In this document: positions 46,937-58,582 of the stretch, piece by piece
How the letters are laid out: the number at the start of each line of letters is the position of its first letter
Numbering within the stretch: position 1 is the first letter of the stretch
NCBI GenBank assembly: GCA_965153355.1
Contig: OZ231126.1
Span: 79,174,001-79,238,000, forward strand
Length of the DNA: 64,000 bases
Origin: Flaccisagitta enflata
Taxonomy: Eukaryota; Chaetognatha; Sagittoidea; Aphragmophora
Direction of reading: 5' to 3'
The notes under the pieces: generated by a model
What the model was told of the DNA's origin: nothing
The model's input: only the letters and a program-made list of their open reading frames with translations
Databases searched by the model: none
Position numbers and translations under genes: made by a program

Positions 46937-47077
46937 GGTCGAAATTATAAGAAAGCCACACCCAGAAGAATTTTGCATTTTCAAAAACATAGTTCTCTCT
47001 AAAAACGATTTGGGAAGAGAACTATGTTCTTTGTTTTTTCATTTTTTCATTTTCTATGCAAACTTATAATTTCGACC
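46937..47077. mobile_element. 141-bp foldback MITE
   Basis: Perfect 15-bp ends GGTCGAAATTATAAG / CTTATAATTTCGACC, and an internal 12-bp hairpin ACATAGTTCTCT / AGAGAACTATGT (46987-46998, 47016-47027). No ORF. Confidence 0.65.
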
Positions 47078-47244
47078 AACCCCTTGTCAGTGACAAAAAA
47101 GGAAATTTGAAGAAATTTTCAGTAAATCTTTTTAAGTAATTTATGCTAAATCTGAGTCTTTTGCCAAACGGATGCAAAATTTGCTTTCAAATATCATGCA
47201 TGTCTTAGCTCAATCACTTTTAATCACTTGTTTTTATATTTTCA

Positions 47245-47814
47245 TGTAGTACGGGGACCTCTGCCTCTGGCTGGCTCACTGCTGCGGGTCCTTCTGCTCT
47301 CTGGCTCTGGCTATCACTACCTTGCCTCCTCAGCTTCTCCTTCCTCCTGATTGGCTGTTGCTCTCTCTCTCCTCCGCTACCTGCCTCATCTTCCCCATTT
47401 GCTCTGCTCTTCTTTCCTGACTTCTGCATCTCTGGTCTAGTATCTAGGAGAGGCTTCCCCACCCATTTTCTAGGACACACCTCTCACTTCTCCTGCTCAC
47501 TTACAGGGACCGGTGGACCAGGTGTTCAGGTCTCCTTGAGCATTTAGGGCATCCCTTGAGTCTTTCCCCTTCCCCTTTAGCAGTCATGACAGCGAGCTGC
47601 CTTTGCTCTGCTTAAGTCAGCTTGTTTCATGAGGATTCTAGGTCTTGGTATATATCCCTTTTGCCTAGACTGAGGTTTGGCAGGACACTTATACCCGCGG
47701 GCCCTTCTCAGGTCTTCCTTCTTTAGGCAGGGCAGGGTCATCTTGGCAGGCGACTTTCTCTTTTGGTTCCCTTTTGGGCATTCTCCACTGACCCCCTCTT
47801 TTCCCGTTATTATA
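47245..47814 (+). repeat. 5' LTR
   Basis: Begins TGTAGTACGGGGACC and ends CCCGTTATTATA. A TATATA is present near 47650. Matches the right LTR over its length. Confidence 0.92.
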
Positions 47815-47815
47815 T

Positions 47816-47833
47816 TGGTGCATCGGCCGGGAA
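47816..47833 (+). other. Primer-binding site, tRNA-Gly(GCC)
   Basis: TGGTGCATCGGCCGGGAA is complementary to the last 18 bases (with CCA) of animal tRNA-Gly(GCC), as in Drosophila. Confidence 0.88.
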
Positions 47834-48076
47834 GCAATCAGCTTCCCCCCTTTGTAACCCTAAGCTTTCACCCCATCCGCCTGCCAAACCTCTCTAGGAA
47901 GATGTTAGAACTATGGTTTAGATCATGGGATTTGGCTCTGAGATGCCATTTTATTCCCGGATCCTCTGATTCTTTCTATGTTTCTCTCTCTCTCATGGCT
48001 CAATGCTAGCCTGGCACCTGTCCTTTGGAAGACACCCCCCTTAGGCGACCGACCCATTAAATTGGAGGCTGAACGA

Positions 48077-48177
48077 CTACGCGGCCATGCGCAAGGCTAG
48101 CACCCAAGTAAGCACAGGTCAGTAGACTTAGGCCGGAAACAAGTGCCTGCTACGCGGCCATGCGCAAGGCTAGCACC
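48077..48177 (+). repeat. 28-bp direct repeat in the LTR element leader
   Basis: CTACGCGGCCATGCGCAAGG followed by CTAGCACC occurs identically at 48077-48104 and 48150-48177. Location downstream of the primer site suggests a packaging or dimerisation role, by inference only. Confidence 0.75.
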
Positions 48178-48499
48178 AGGTCGACCCGGTAATAGATTCC
48201 CCTTGGACTGTGAGTAGGACTTACAGTTATCTGAGCTCCTATCTCATACCCCCCTCTATAAGCTCTGCGTGGGCTTGGGCCCAATGGAGGAAGCGGTGCT
48301 CCTTTGGACTTGTTTTGTTGGGCTCAGTTACAGGCCCATCTCATTGCTTGATCATGATTTAAGCAGAAATGTTAAGTTATAAGACTTAGACTCCACATAT
48401 CCTCTGTCTTGACTCATTGGTTGTTCGTTACCATCTCTTTAGTGGCGTAAGTCAAAAGAGATATTTTGTGTGTCCGTCCGTCCCCCCTCCCCTCAGTCA

Positions 48500-50890
48500 G
48501 GAAGCCTCTCCTCTCAAACTCTCAATTCGCGTTAGTTTTTGGTACTCATGATTTAGCGTCTTTTATCTCACCCTACCGCTGGACGGATCAACTCTCAATT
48601 TTTCATCACTTTTTCATGTCCATGAGCGGCGGCGGCAGCTTGTTGCAACCCTAATGGTAATTTCAACAATTGCTTCACTCCTGATTAAAGTCTGAATTGT
48701 GTTGGTCCTGCAGAGAGAAAAAAAAAATAGAAAGTAAAAATCCTCAGTTTTTTCCGACTCTCGAGCGCGCAGCCTGAAAGATGGAAAGAAAAAAAAAAGG
48801 GAAAAAAAAAGAAAAATGTCCGTCATAACAGAGATAACGGGATGATCGGTTTTTTTTTCGACGGCGGAGGGAATAAGCGTCGTTGTAATTTGGGGATCTT
48901 CACTGTCCCTCTGTGTCTGTCACTTTGTTTGTGATGTCGTTTTGTCTGCTTGTCTGTCTCTTACGTCTGTTCCCCCCTCCCTTGTTTCGTCTGTCCCTTT
49001 GTTTTGACTATCTGTCCCTTCTGCTGTCACATGTCTGCACTTCTTCTTTCGGTCCTTTTTGTCTGTTTGTCTGTTTGTGTCTTGGTCTTTTTTTTTTCTG
49101 CTGTCGGTGTTATGGTTCGGCCTTGGTTGGACATTTTTTTTTCCCCCTCTTTTTCTTTCTTCTCTTCTCTCCTTCCTCTTTCTTTTCTCTTTTCTTTCTC
49201 TTTTCTCTCTGGTCCATCTCTTCTCCGTCGGTCGTCTATGTCGGTCTGTTTTACACCTTAGCGGCTCTGCCGGGGGTGGCGTTCTGATTTGTCTGTATTG
49301 ATCTGTCTGTCCGGTTGCCTTATCGGTCAATTTCCTCCCGAATTTTGGCCCATTTTATCTTGGGCCTTGGCGAGGCTTCTTTCGGCGGTGGCCAGTATGC
49401 GGAAACTTCAGCGCCTTTCCTGTTCATGGATGAAGAATGGGGCGATGTCCGGGAGATTGGGGCTTGATGTTGGCCCTCTTTACTTTTTTTCAGAATCGGA
49501 AAAGGCCCATACCCTGAGTAGTACACCGAACTCGAGGCCTAGGTTCAGAGTTCGAGGTGCTGCATGAGGGGAATCCTAGTAGCTGGAATCTCTGGGCGAA
49601 GGCTCGGAATTCAAGCTTGGGAAATTTAGGCCAACTCAAGGAGGTGCTGCGATCACCCCCCCCCCCCCCCTTTGCCATCACGAAACCGTGACCTGTGCGG
49701 GAAGCTGTTGCTTTTAACGGGCGCAAATTGGACGGGAAAATGGAAAGGCGCGGCGTTGGTGTTGACGTGGCGCTGTTGGCAGATTTTGGGCCTCACCGCG
49801 CGATTACTTTTTGACCCATACAGATGCGGGTCTCTTTGGCCGTCTGTCAGTTCTGTTTTGTCTGTCACTGTCTGACTTTATCCTTTCTCTTTTTCTCTTT
49901 CTTCTTCCTTCTTCGCACTCTTTCATTTTTTGCGTTTGTCCGTTTCGTTCGTTTGGTTCGTTTTTTTTTTTTTTTTTTTTTGTCTGTCTGTATGTCACGT
50001 TCCGGTGGCTATCTGTTACTAGTCGGTCCATCCGGCCTTCTCTCTCCTGGCCCTCTTCTGTCTGCTTTTAACTGTTCTCTCCCAACCCCCCCCCCCAAAG
50101 TTCATCTGACACACGACCAGCCCGTGGTACTTCCTCTGAAGGGGACTAGTCCCACGGATTTGTCGATGTTTGTCTCTCTGATTTTGTCTGTTTTTTTTCC
50201 TTGTGCGTCGGCATGTCTTTGCGTTCGTTTATATTTTTTTTTCTCCCCTGCCAATCTTTCGACTCGTTTTTCTCGATTCGGCGGCTTCGGTCGGAATCAT
50301 ACGTCGGACAGAAAAAGAGAGAATTGTTCCTTCCTCGTCAAAAGCTGAATGTTGCAAGGGACATAAAGCTCTTCCCTTGTAGCAAGGAAAACATCGTCGG
50401 CTCGTATTTAAAAAGAACACACCAAATTCTGCGCATCTCTCCAGCTTCTTCGGCCCCGTTGGTTACCCGAAGATTAAAGAGAAAATAGTGTACTATTTCG
50501 CGTTCATGGTTCACGTCCGCTTTAATTTGTCTGTCCCTTCTCCAATTTGGTTGGTGTCTGTCGTGTCTGTTTATTAGTCTCTTTTTGTCTTTTGCACTTT
50601 ACCGGTTGATTGTCTCTTTCGTCTTGGCTGTCCGTTGGGATCAATTAGTCCATGTGACTATTTTAACTGTTCATTACATCACAGCGTCTGGCTGGTTTTG
50701 AGTTGAGAATACAACCAGTCATTTGACAATGAACAGTTCCGTTCTTTTGTTCGTCTCCTTCGCTATTTGTCTGCCTCTACGTCCTCATTGTCTGTCTGTA
50801 CCTTTTTTTTCCCCTTTTTTTTGTCCGTATTTTTGTCCGTTGGTGTTCTTTTTCCTCTGTCCGTCTGTCTAGCCCGTCTCGTGTCTCTGG
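48500..50890 (+). other. LTR element interior: T-rich, GTCTGTCTG-rich, non-coding
   Basis: Dispersed GTCTGT motifs and poly-T tracts dominate. GC-richer islands near 49270-49560 and 49690-49820 show open frames without recognised domains. A TTTACTTTTTTTCAG acceptor-like motif lies at about 49478-49492. Nothing can be assigned. Confidence 0.5.
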
Positions 50891-50902
50891 GTCTTGCGCG
50901 TC

Positions 50903-50903
<1 letters not shown>

Positions 50904-50996
<93 letters not shown>

Positions 50997-51120
50997 TTAT
51001 TATTATTATTTTATTATTATTATTTTATTACTATTATTTTATTATTATTATTTTATTATTATTATTTTTTTATTATTATTTTATTATTATTATTATTTTT
51101 ATTATTATTATTATAATTAT
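50904..51120. repeat. TTA-trinucleotide array inside the LTR element
   Basis: About 100 bp of pure (ATT)n, then TTTATTATTA variants to 51120, continuing as (TTG)-rich sequence to about 51375. Confidence 0.95.
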
Positions 51121-53281
51121 CATTTTCATTATTATTTTTGTCATTGTCATTACTATTTTTATTACTTTTATTGTAATTGTTGTTGTTGGGTTCATTACTG
51201 TTGTTGTTTTTGTTGTTACTCTTGTTGTATTTGTTGTTGCGGTTGTTGTTTTTGTTATGGTTGTTTTTGTTGTGGCCGTTTTTTTTTTATTGTTGTTTTT
51301 TGTTATGTCGTTGTTGTTGGTGTTGTTTTCTATTGTTCTGTTGTTGCGTTGTTTTTCTTTGTTGTTGTTCTTGCGTGTTGCGTTAGAACATCGCCGAGAT
51401 GTTCTTTGCTTGTTTCTCTTACCCTTTCCGTCTGGGTTGGGTTTTGTTCGTCTGTTTAGTTTACCTATCTCTAGTGGCTACGGTCAGGAGATGTCTGTCT
51501 GTCTGCGATGCCCAGGCCTCTTTTGCTTTGTCAGGTCAGTAAGTCCGTCTGTCTTTTGTTTTCTGTATGGTGTCTATCAGGCACTGATTTTGATCAAATT
51601 GACAAAGTTTAACTACGCAGATGTTTGCATCCCTCGGTGTGGACTACGCGATTTACGACGTGGGCCCCGACCATTCGACTTAGGGATTCATGTTTGACTA
51701 CGACATCGACAACATCGCGCGCCTCAAATTTGGGACTCGGTTTCGGGCTCGACTACGCCGCCGCCGCCGCTTGCGTTTGTATCCCTTGTTTCTTTTTATT
51801 TGTTTCCCTTTCTTATTCTTTCTTTCTCTTTCTCTTACTCTATCTCTTTCTTTCTTTTCTCTCTTTCTTGTCTCTCCCTCTCTTTTCTTCTCTTTCTGTT
51901 TTTCTTTTTTTTTTCTTTCTTTTCCTTTCTTCTCCTCCTTTCTCTCCCTCTTTTTCCTCTTTTAATTGTTTCTCTATTCTCCCTCTTATTTCTTCCGCTT
52001 GCTATCTTTTGCTCTTTCCTTTCTTTTCTTTTCTTTTTCTTTTCTTTTCTTTTCTTCTCTTTTCTTTTTCTTTTCTTTTCTTTTCTTCTCTTTTCTTTCT
52101 TCTCTTTTTTTCCCTTTCTTTGCTTCTTTTCTCTTTTCTCTTTTCTCTTTTCTTCTCTTTCCTTTGCTTTTCTTTGTTTTTTTTTTCTCGTTTTTTTTTC
52201 TTTCTCTGTCCTTTCTTTTGTTTTTTTTTAATTTTTAGCCGTTGTTTTCCCCCTTGTTTTGCCAGTTTTGGTTACATATGTGTATGTACGTGATAATTAT
52301 TTTTATTGTAGTCCAGCGTTGGGGCTTGGTTCTGTCTATGCCCTTACATTGACTAATTCTCTGCTCATTGACGTTCTTTCCGTATCTTAGCATGGCTTCA
52401 TCTCTCATTTGCATTAGGCGTGCTCACACGGACTCGCGTTACGTTATCCTTTGCCCTGGGCATACTAACGTGGACATGCAGGGCATGGCGGCGATCTTGG
52501 CGGCATCATGGACCATATCATCGGAACTCGTTTTTACGGCCGACCTACTGATGGCATCGCGATCCGTTGCTTTGATCTCCGTTGGACAATCCATAGATCT
52601 TTCAACCGTTTCCGATTGCGCTGTGTGTATGATTTTGGTTGTTTCTCGTTGCTTGCGTCTACAAGCTTATCACACTGTCTTTGCCGTGTTTGTGATGACG
52701 CTTTTTCACATTTTCCGTCCATCATTGATTATTGCGTTTCCTTTGTACATTGGGGGGTTGGTTGAGTAGTTGGGTTTATTTATTTTTTGTCTCATGCTGC
52801 CATCATCGTTCGCTTTCATCTTCCCCGCATTTATCCGCGCTTATGCCCTTGCATGAGTCCATTTCCCCCCTCCCCACCCTGGTCGCATTTTGGTTGATTT
52901 ATTTGTCTGGTATTGTATGGTTCGGTTTTTTTTTAACCGACGGCCCAAGTGTTGCGCGCACCTAGGGTCCTTGCTTTTATTTTATACCTGAGACACATGG
53001 GTACTGTTGTTTATTCATTTAGGCTTAGGTGTAGTGTTGGCTGACTACACATGCTGACATAACTGACGACAAGAGTCCAGCCTGTATTTGCCGGGCCTAG
53101 TGCCAAACCACGCGGGCAAGGACTCATAGCGAACACTGCTTACATACGTACTGTTAGCTTGGTTTGAATCTCAGTCAGCTTGGTGCGTTTGCTCTGCACA
53201 TCTCGCCATATCACTGAGGGGTTCAGGTTAGATTTGGCCTTAGATTTTTGGAGGTTTAGACGCCGAGGACGTCGTCTTCGT
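51121..53281 (+). other. LTR element interior, 3' part: pyrimidine-rich then mixed
   Basis: 51780-52240 is nearly pure pyrimidine (CTTTTC units). 52370-52770 carries overlapping open frames (one of 133 codons, one Cys-rich of 85) that I do not recognise and do not call as genes. The 3' end region is of mixed composition with no domain. Confidence 0.45.
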
Positions 53282-53296
53282 GAGAGGGGGAGTAAC
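53282..53296 (+). other. Polypurine tract
   Basis: GAGAGGGGGAGTAAC directly precedes the right LTR, the plus-strand priming site expected for LTR retrotransposons. Confidence 0.8.
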
Positions 53297-53852
53297 TGTA
53301 GTACGGGGACCTCTGCCTCAGGCTAGCTCACTGCTACAGGTCCTTCTGCTCTTTGGCTTTGACTGTCACTGCCTTGCCTCCTCAGCTCCTTCCTCCTTCC
53401 TCTCTCTCCTCTGCTACTTGCCTCATCTTCCCCATTTGCTCTGCTCTTCTTTCCTTACTTCTGCATCTCTGGTCTAGCATCTGGCAGAGGCTTCCCCACC
53501 CATTTTCTAGGACACACCTCTCACTTCTCCTGCTCACTTACAGGGACCGGTGGACCAGGTGTTCAGGTCTCCTTGAGCATTTAGGGCATCCCTTGAGTCT
53601 TTCCCCTTCCCCTTTAGCAGTCATGACAGCGAGCTGCCTTTGCTCTGCTTAAGTTAGCTTATTTCATGAGGATTCTAGGTCTTGATATATTTCCCTTTTG
53701 CCTAGACTGAGGTTTGGCAGGACACTTATACCCGCAGGCCCTTCTCAGGTCTTCCTTCTTTAGGCAGGGCAGGGTCATCTTGGCAGGCGACTTTCTCTTT
53801 TGGTTCCCTTTTGGGCATTCTCCACTGACCCCCTCTTTTCCCCGTTATTATA
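53297..53852 (+). repeat. 3' LTR
   Basis: Begins TGTAGTACGGGGACC and ends CCCGTTATTATA. Followed by the target duplication TTTCA. Confidence 0.92.
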
Positions 53853-53857
53853 TTTCA

Positions 53858-54887
53858 CTCATGTATATTTTCTATTTTGACCCGTTTTGATACCCTAAAT
53901 GTTGGCTTCGTGGGCAAGCTGTCATACCTGAAGAAGCATGTAGGTGCAAAACTCGTCCCAACTCACGTGCCCGTCGCACGAACTGTCGATCTGTTTGATA
54001 AGGATTGAAAGTCCGGATTTATAGTGTGATAGCTGTTTATTGATTTTTCTTTCTTCATCTTTTTTTACATTTTGACATTTTGTAGGACAAATTAAAATGA
54101 ATGGTAAAGTTTTTACACATGTTCAAAGTGCTACACTAACAATAGAGGATCCTAGATGGAACCAACTGATTAAAACCAGGGTTTTCTAAGAATGGAAAAG
54201 ACCATCGATAATTTCTCTATCCAACAATACCCATATTGATAATGTTTTATGAAAAATGTGCAGGCAGGAGCAGTTTTTTTGACATTTGTATCCAGGCGCG
54301 TGTGACTTTTCCACCTTTCGCTCCTTGTATCTAGACTGCTGTTCATGCGCTGTGCCGCAGCTGCAGCCTGAGGCTGCTGCTTCATGCTTATGCTGTGTCA
54401 CTTTAGCAAACTGTGACAAAGAATATTAAATTAAAAGAAGTCGCGGGAATGGGCCTCTGTAGGGTCCTCAAAAGGTCTGAAAAGGGCCCCTTAATGGCTA
54501 AAATGATAAAAATGGCTGAGAAGTTAGGTTCTTTGTTGATGTTTCTTCTCATATCTACTCCTCATATATGTCATTGAGGAGGCAAATTTTCTGTGAAGAT
54601 GCTGTCATTTGGTGTAAGGAAACAGAAGAAAGGGTTAGGGTTCCCAAGGGACCTATCTGAGGGGCCACAAAAGGCTAAAGATGGGCAAAAATTATCAAAA
54701 TCTTAGTATTTTTGACAAATTTGAGCCTCCTTGACAATTAAATGCCCAGTGATCTATTCAGTCACCCTGATCAAGTGCAACAGAACAAAATGAGGACAAA
54801 AGTTAAGGATGAGGTCACCTGATGGGCCCACCCAATGGTTCTAAAACACCAAAAGTGGCCAAAAATGACCAAAACTATTTTGGGCAG
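53858..54887. other. Unique sequence, no gene recognised
   Basis: Short minus-strand frames at 54170-54419 have no recognised domain. Nothing else is seen. Confidence 0.35.
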
Positions 54888-54939
54888 CAGCAATGGAGGG
54901 GCTAATAACCTATGATTCCATTTTTCCAATCAGGTGTTT

Positions 54940-55320
54940 CCATATCCAACCCCCAAGAGCCTCAGACCAGGCTACTCAGACCCCAAATTTGGCGTGTGGA
55001 CCCAAAATTTGACTTCTAAGACTCCTTATCAGGTCTTTCAGACCCCAAATCCAGCATCTTAGACACCAAATCTTCTCAGATTCCGAGTCAGGCCTCTAAG
55101 ACCCAAAATCAGGCCTCTTAAACCCCAAATTAGGCCTCTCAAATCCCAAATCAGACCTTTCAAACCTTAAATCAAGCCTCTCAAACCCGTTTCCATTCCA
55201 AGCAGTTTTTCCATGACCCCAGATATGAGATAATTAGGCACTTATTTGTCAAGATAGGGCACATTTCAAGCCTGAGAGGGCAGATTCAAGGCCTGAGAGG
55301 GCAGATTTCAGCCCTGAACA
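54940..55320. repeat. ~20-bp CCAAATCAGGCCTCT tandem units
   Basis: Degenerate direct repeats like the core of the GCAGCGGCCCC family (in reverse orientation), adjacent to copy 6. Confidence 0.7.
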
Positions 55321-55326
55321 GGTCGT

Positions 55327-55580
55327 CCAAGGGCAATATGTGGTCAGCGATACCCGTTGCCCTGCTTTGAGTGATTGTGAATTGGAGTGAAGGGAAGCAG
55401 GGCAGCGGCCCCGAAGGGGACGAAGTCCTGTAGAACACAGGGGGACTTTCGTTCGTCCTGCCTGCAGAAGTGGATGAGATGCGATAAAGGGCTGACTGAA
55501 GGCCTTCTAGAGCCTAAACTGAGGTCTAAGAAGGCTGCTGCCAATTGGAAGATGGGAGGGCTGACTTGAGGCTTAAGAGA
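55327..55580 (+). mobile_element. GCAGCGGCCCC inverted-repeat element, copy 6 (left end)
   Basis: GGTCAGCGATACCCGTTGCC, CTGCTTTGAGTG, then GCAGCGGCCCCGAAGGGGAC and CCTGTAGAACACAGGGGG. It is near-identical to copy 1 over this block. No right inverted arm is found downstream. Confidence 0.65.
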
Positions 55581-55739
55581 GCTGGAATAATAATTATCTT
55601 TGATTATTGAAGGTAAAGAGCAATAACTGGTTAAAATGCCTTTAATTTTCTTGTTGTTTACGCGGTTTGGCTTAAAAGGGTCCTGCCTGCACATTTTTGC
55701 TCCTGGAAGGATGAAAAGGAGGAAGAGGAAGCAAATAAA

Positions 55740-55960
55740 TAATCAATAAGAGAGAGAGAAAAAAAGACAGAAAAAGATAATGAAAAACACAAACAAACAA
55801 ATAAACAAACAAACAAACAAACAAACAAACAAACAAACAAAAGAAAATAAAAAAACCAGAATCAGATCTAGACAAAGAAAAAAACAAATAAATAAGTGTA
55901 AAAATAGATAAAAAAGTATTAAGGATAAAGACAGAAAAACAAAAAAATGAAATAAAACTT
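55740..55960. repeat. AAAC tetranucleotide array and A-rich flanks
   Basis: (AAAC)n at about 55790-55842, with GAGAAAAA and AAATAAAT runs around it. Confidence 0.9.
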
Positions 55961-56129
55961 TTATCAAAAAAAAATGTAAAAATTTTTTAGCTATTCTTAT
56001 ATGACAAAATATTTATATGATTATTAAAATTATTATATCTTTTTCAAATTATAGTATATCATCAAACTATGATTAGATTGATATATATTACTACTTATTA
56101 CTTTTTTTTAAAACTAGAAAAAATCATAT

Positions 56130-56260
56130 ATATATTGTATTGTATTGTATTGTATGCTATGATAATGTATTGTATATAATTTTATTGGATATTGTATTGT
56201 ATTGGTATTGTATTGTATCGTCCCAATACTTGAAAGTATTGTATTGGTATTGTATAGTTG
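56130..56260. repeat. TGTAT pentanucleotide array
   Basis: (TGTAT)n with TGGTAT and TAT variants. Confidence 0.85.
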
Positions 56261-56399
56261 ACAAAAATGCTATATAGCTCAGGCCTGATTGTAACATAGA
56301 AATTGAACAAATTGAGTTGGAAAATTGTTCTTGGCTCCATTTTAAAGAAAATTCATGGCTCTTTAATTTGCTCATGGATATCGAGTAGCTAAGACAATC

Positions 56400-56660
56400 C
56401 TGAGTTCAAAATTGACAAAAACGAAAAGAGTAAAATTTTTTGATGAAAAAAAAATTGGAAGGAGCATTTTTTCAATTTGTGATTTTTTTCTTTAATCTTT
56501 TGCCATTTCTAAATGAATGAAGCTACAATAACCTGCAACGTCGCGTTTTGAAGATTTTTTGCAGAGCTTTTAAACAGTCATGGATTTTTTGTAGTTCAGG
56601 CCAATAGTTGACCAGAAACTAGTAAAAGAAGTTGTCCATTTTTTTCTTTACCACGGTTAG
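56400..56660. mobile_element. Decayed half of the 42533-type MITE
   Basis: TTTTGCAGAGCTTTTAAAC and TCATGGATTTTTTGTAGTTC, then GTCCATTTTTTTCTTTACCA, parallel the right half of the element at 42533-43130. The left arm is not recognisable. Confidence 0.5.
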
Positions 56661-56748
56661 TTAACTGGATAATATTGTTTACCACAAACTCCCGTAGCTC
56701 CCAAGCTAAAAACGCAAATACAAAAGTGGTGACAAATTTATGTGTTTT

Positions 56749-57225
56749 TGTGACATAATTTCTTGCCGTCGGTTCACGCTTTTAACGGTTCACATGTCTA
56801 TTTAGCTGAGCGTGAACATGTCCTTATTTTGTCTAATTTGCATATGGAGGTGTGGATGAAATGTAAAGCCCGTCGTAATTCTACATAGCCGCCAATATGT
56901 CTATTTTTGTGGAGTAAAATCTATTAACGGACAGTTTGCCACCACACCTCTCAAAAAAGACTCTAAATGGAACAAAAAAAGGAAAAAAATTAGTACACAA
57001 ATCGAGATAAAACGAGACCAAAGCGATAAAACGAGACCAAAACGATAAAATGGCGATAACGATAAAAATGCAAGGCAAAAAGATAAAAAAACGCGCACAC
57101 GTCTCCAGCAGCAAAATGCGATAAAAATTAAAAATCTCAAGCAACTCTGTAAATTTACAGAGACAAAAGAAACAATACCACAAAAAATGGAGATCATTGA
57201 AACAAACAAAAAACACATTTTCACA
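56749..57225 (-). repeat. LTR (3' LTR of the minus-strand element)
   Basis: Shares CTTGCCGTCGGTTCACGC through AACAAAAAACACATTTTCACA with the copy at 61925, with scattered substitutions and small indels. Confidence 0.85.
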
Positions 57226-58545
57226 TTCCCCAGGTTTTTAATTAAAAAAAAATTCCTAAAAGTTTCGAGGAGGGCAAAATCAAGGGTAACATAAAAAGCT
57301 ACAAGGGGGGGGATCGGATAAGGATGGGGACACGTAAACAAAAACAGCACACACCACCCACGCACTCCCCCCCTGGGGACGAAGGGTGCTACTGCTCCGC
57401 AGCTGGCTCAATATACAAACACCCCCTTCCCGTCCCCTTACCCGACCATACTACCCAAATGACAAAATCGGCGACAAAACTACAGCTAATTCAAATGGCA
57501 AATTCAAATAACAATTCAGATAATATATTAATAGGAGCACCCCTACCCACCATCAAGACCCACCACCCACCGTCTACAGGGCCGGCACCCGATCACCGAC
57601 CAAGGTGGCGCCGCTGCCTTGGGCACAGTTCCAGCTTATGTCATTATCAACGTTACCATCGATGATGAACCAACAGCTTCACGGCGGCCTTGGGGCCTTG
57701 CTGCGCAACTACCAGAACAGTGAAAGAAAAAAGACAGGAACCAACCCTCACCCTTAGTGGACCGACCCGAGGGATATGACCAACGACTAACGACCAAAGA
57801 AGGCCTGAAACATAACCACTAAAGGCACCATCCCCGCCCGGGGTAAATATGGAAACCTGCCCTTGGGGTCCGCCCAACAAGACAGGAAGGGGAGGGACTC
57901 AATAAAGGGGCAATTCAACGCACACCTCCCTCTATCTCTCCCTTGAAAATCTCCCCCCCTCAACAATGTGTAACTACCCCAACCACACCGCTGTCCGGGA
58001 GTATAATCACTCGCGAATGGATGAGGCTTCTTTGTTGAGACATGGGGATCATCGAGCAGACAAGGGCCGCCGCCAAATTGTCAATTAACTTGAACGCCCG
58101 CACGAAAAAGTTAATGTCTCCATGGCTGCCAAGACGAGACACGAGAGAGTCGGCGTTGAGGAGCATTAACCTAGATTAAAGAGGGGGTAGGGGGGGGGAA
58201 GGGGGGTTTGGGACCTTGTGGTGTTTCCAGACATGGGACGTGACCAGAAACACATACGGGATTAAAAAGCAGCAATGACAGAAAAAACACTACAACTAAA
58301 ATAAATAATTAAAACCAAAATAAACGTGTAGATTACACGTTAACACGGTCATGAAGATAAAAAACGCAAAACGACAACGATAATTGCACAATAAAAACGC
58401 GATACGCAAAACGACAACAAAAATCAATGATAATGACTGATCAATAATAATCCAAACAGTACATGAGATAAACCCTTTAAAAACGCAAGGCGTAAAATGG
58501 GAGAAAGGAAAGAGGAAAAGAAACGGAAAAAGAGGGACAGAAAAG

Positions 58546-58582
<37 letters not shown>

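Larger units (their letters stand above)
47245..53852 (+). mobile_element. Complete non-autonomous LTR retrotransposon (tRNA-Gly primed, Ty3-like)
   Basis: Two LTRs (570 and 556 bp) in direct orientation, flanked by the 5-bp duplication TTTCA (47240-47244, 53853-53857). A primer-binding site for tRNA-Gly(GCC) starts 1 bp after the left LTR, and a purine tract lies just before the right LTR. The order and the 5-bp duplication fit the Ty3/Gypsy group. The 5.5-kb interior holds no gag, protease, RT, RNase H or integrase motif and is dominated by T-rich simple sequence, so the element must have used proteins supplied elsewhere. LTR differences (substitutions and a deletion of about 15 bp in the right LTR) show the insertion is not recent. 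Confidence 0.9.

Noticed and set aside
50767-52293. Long Phe/Ile/Tyr/Val and Ser/Leu plus-strand frames
   Set aside because: They follow TTA, TTG and CTTTTC repeats in the LTR element interior; no domain.
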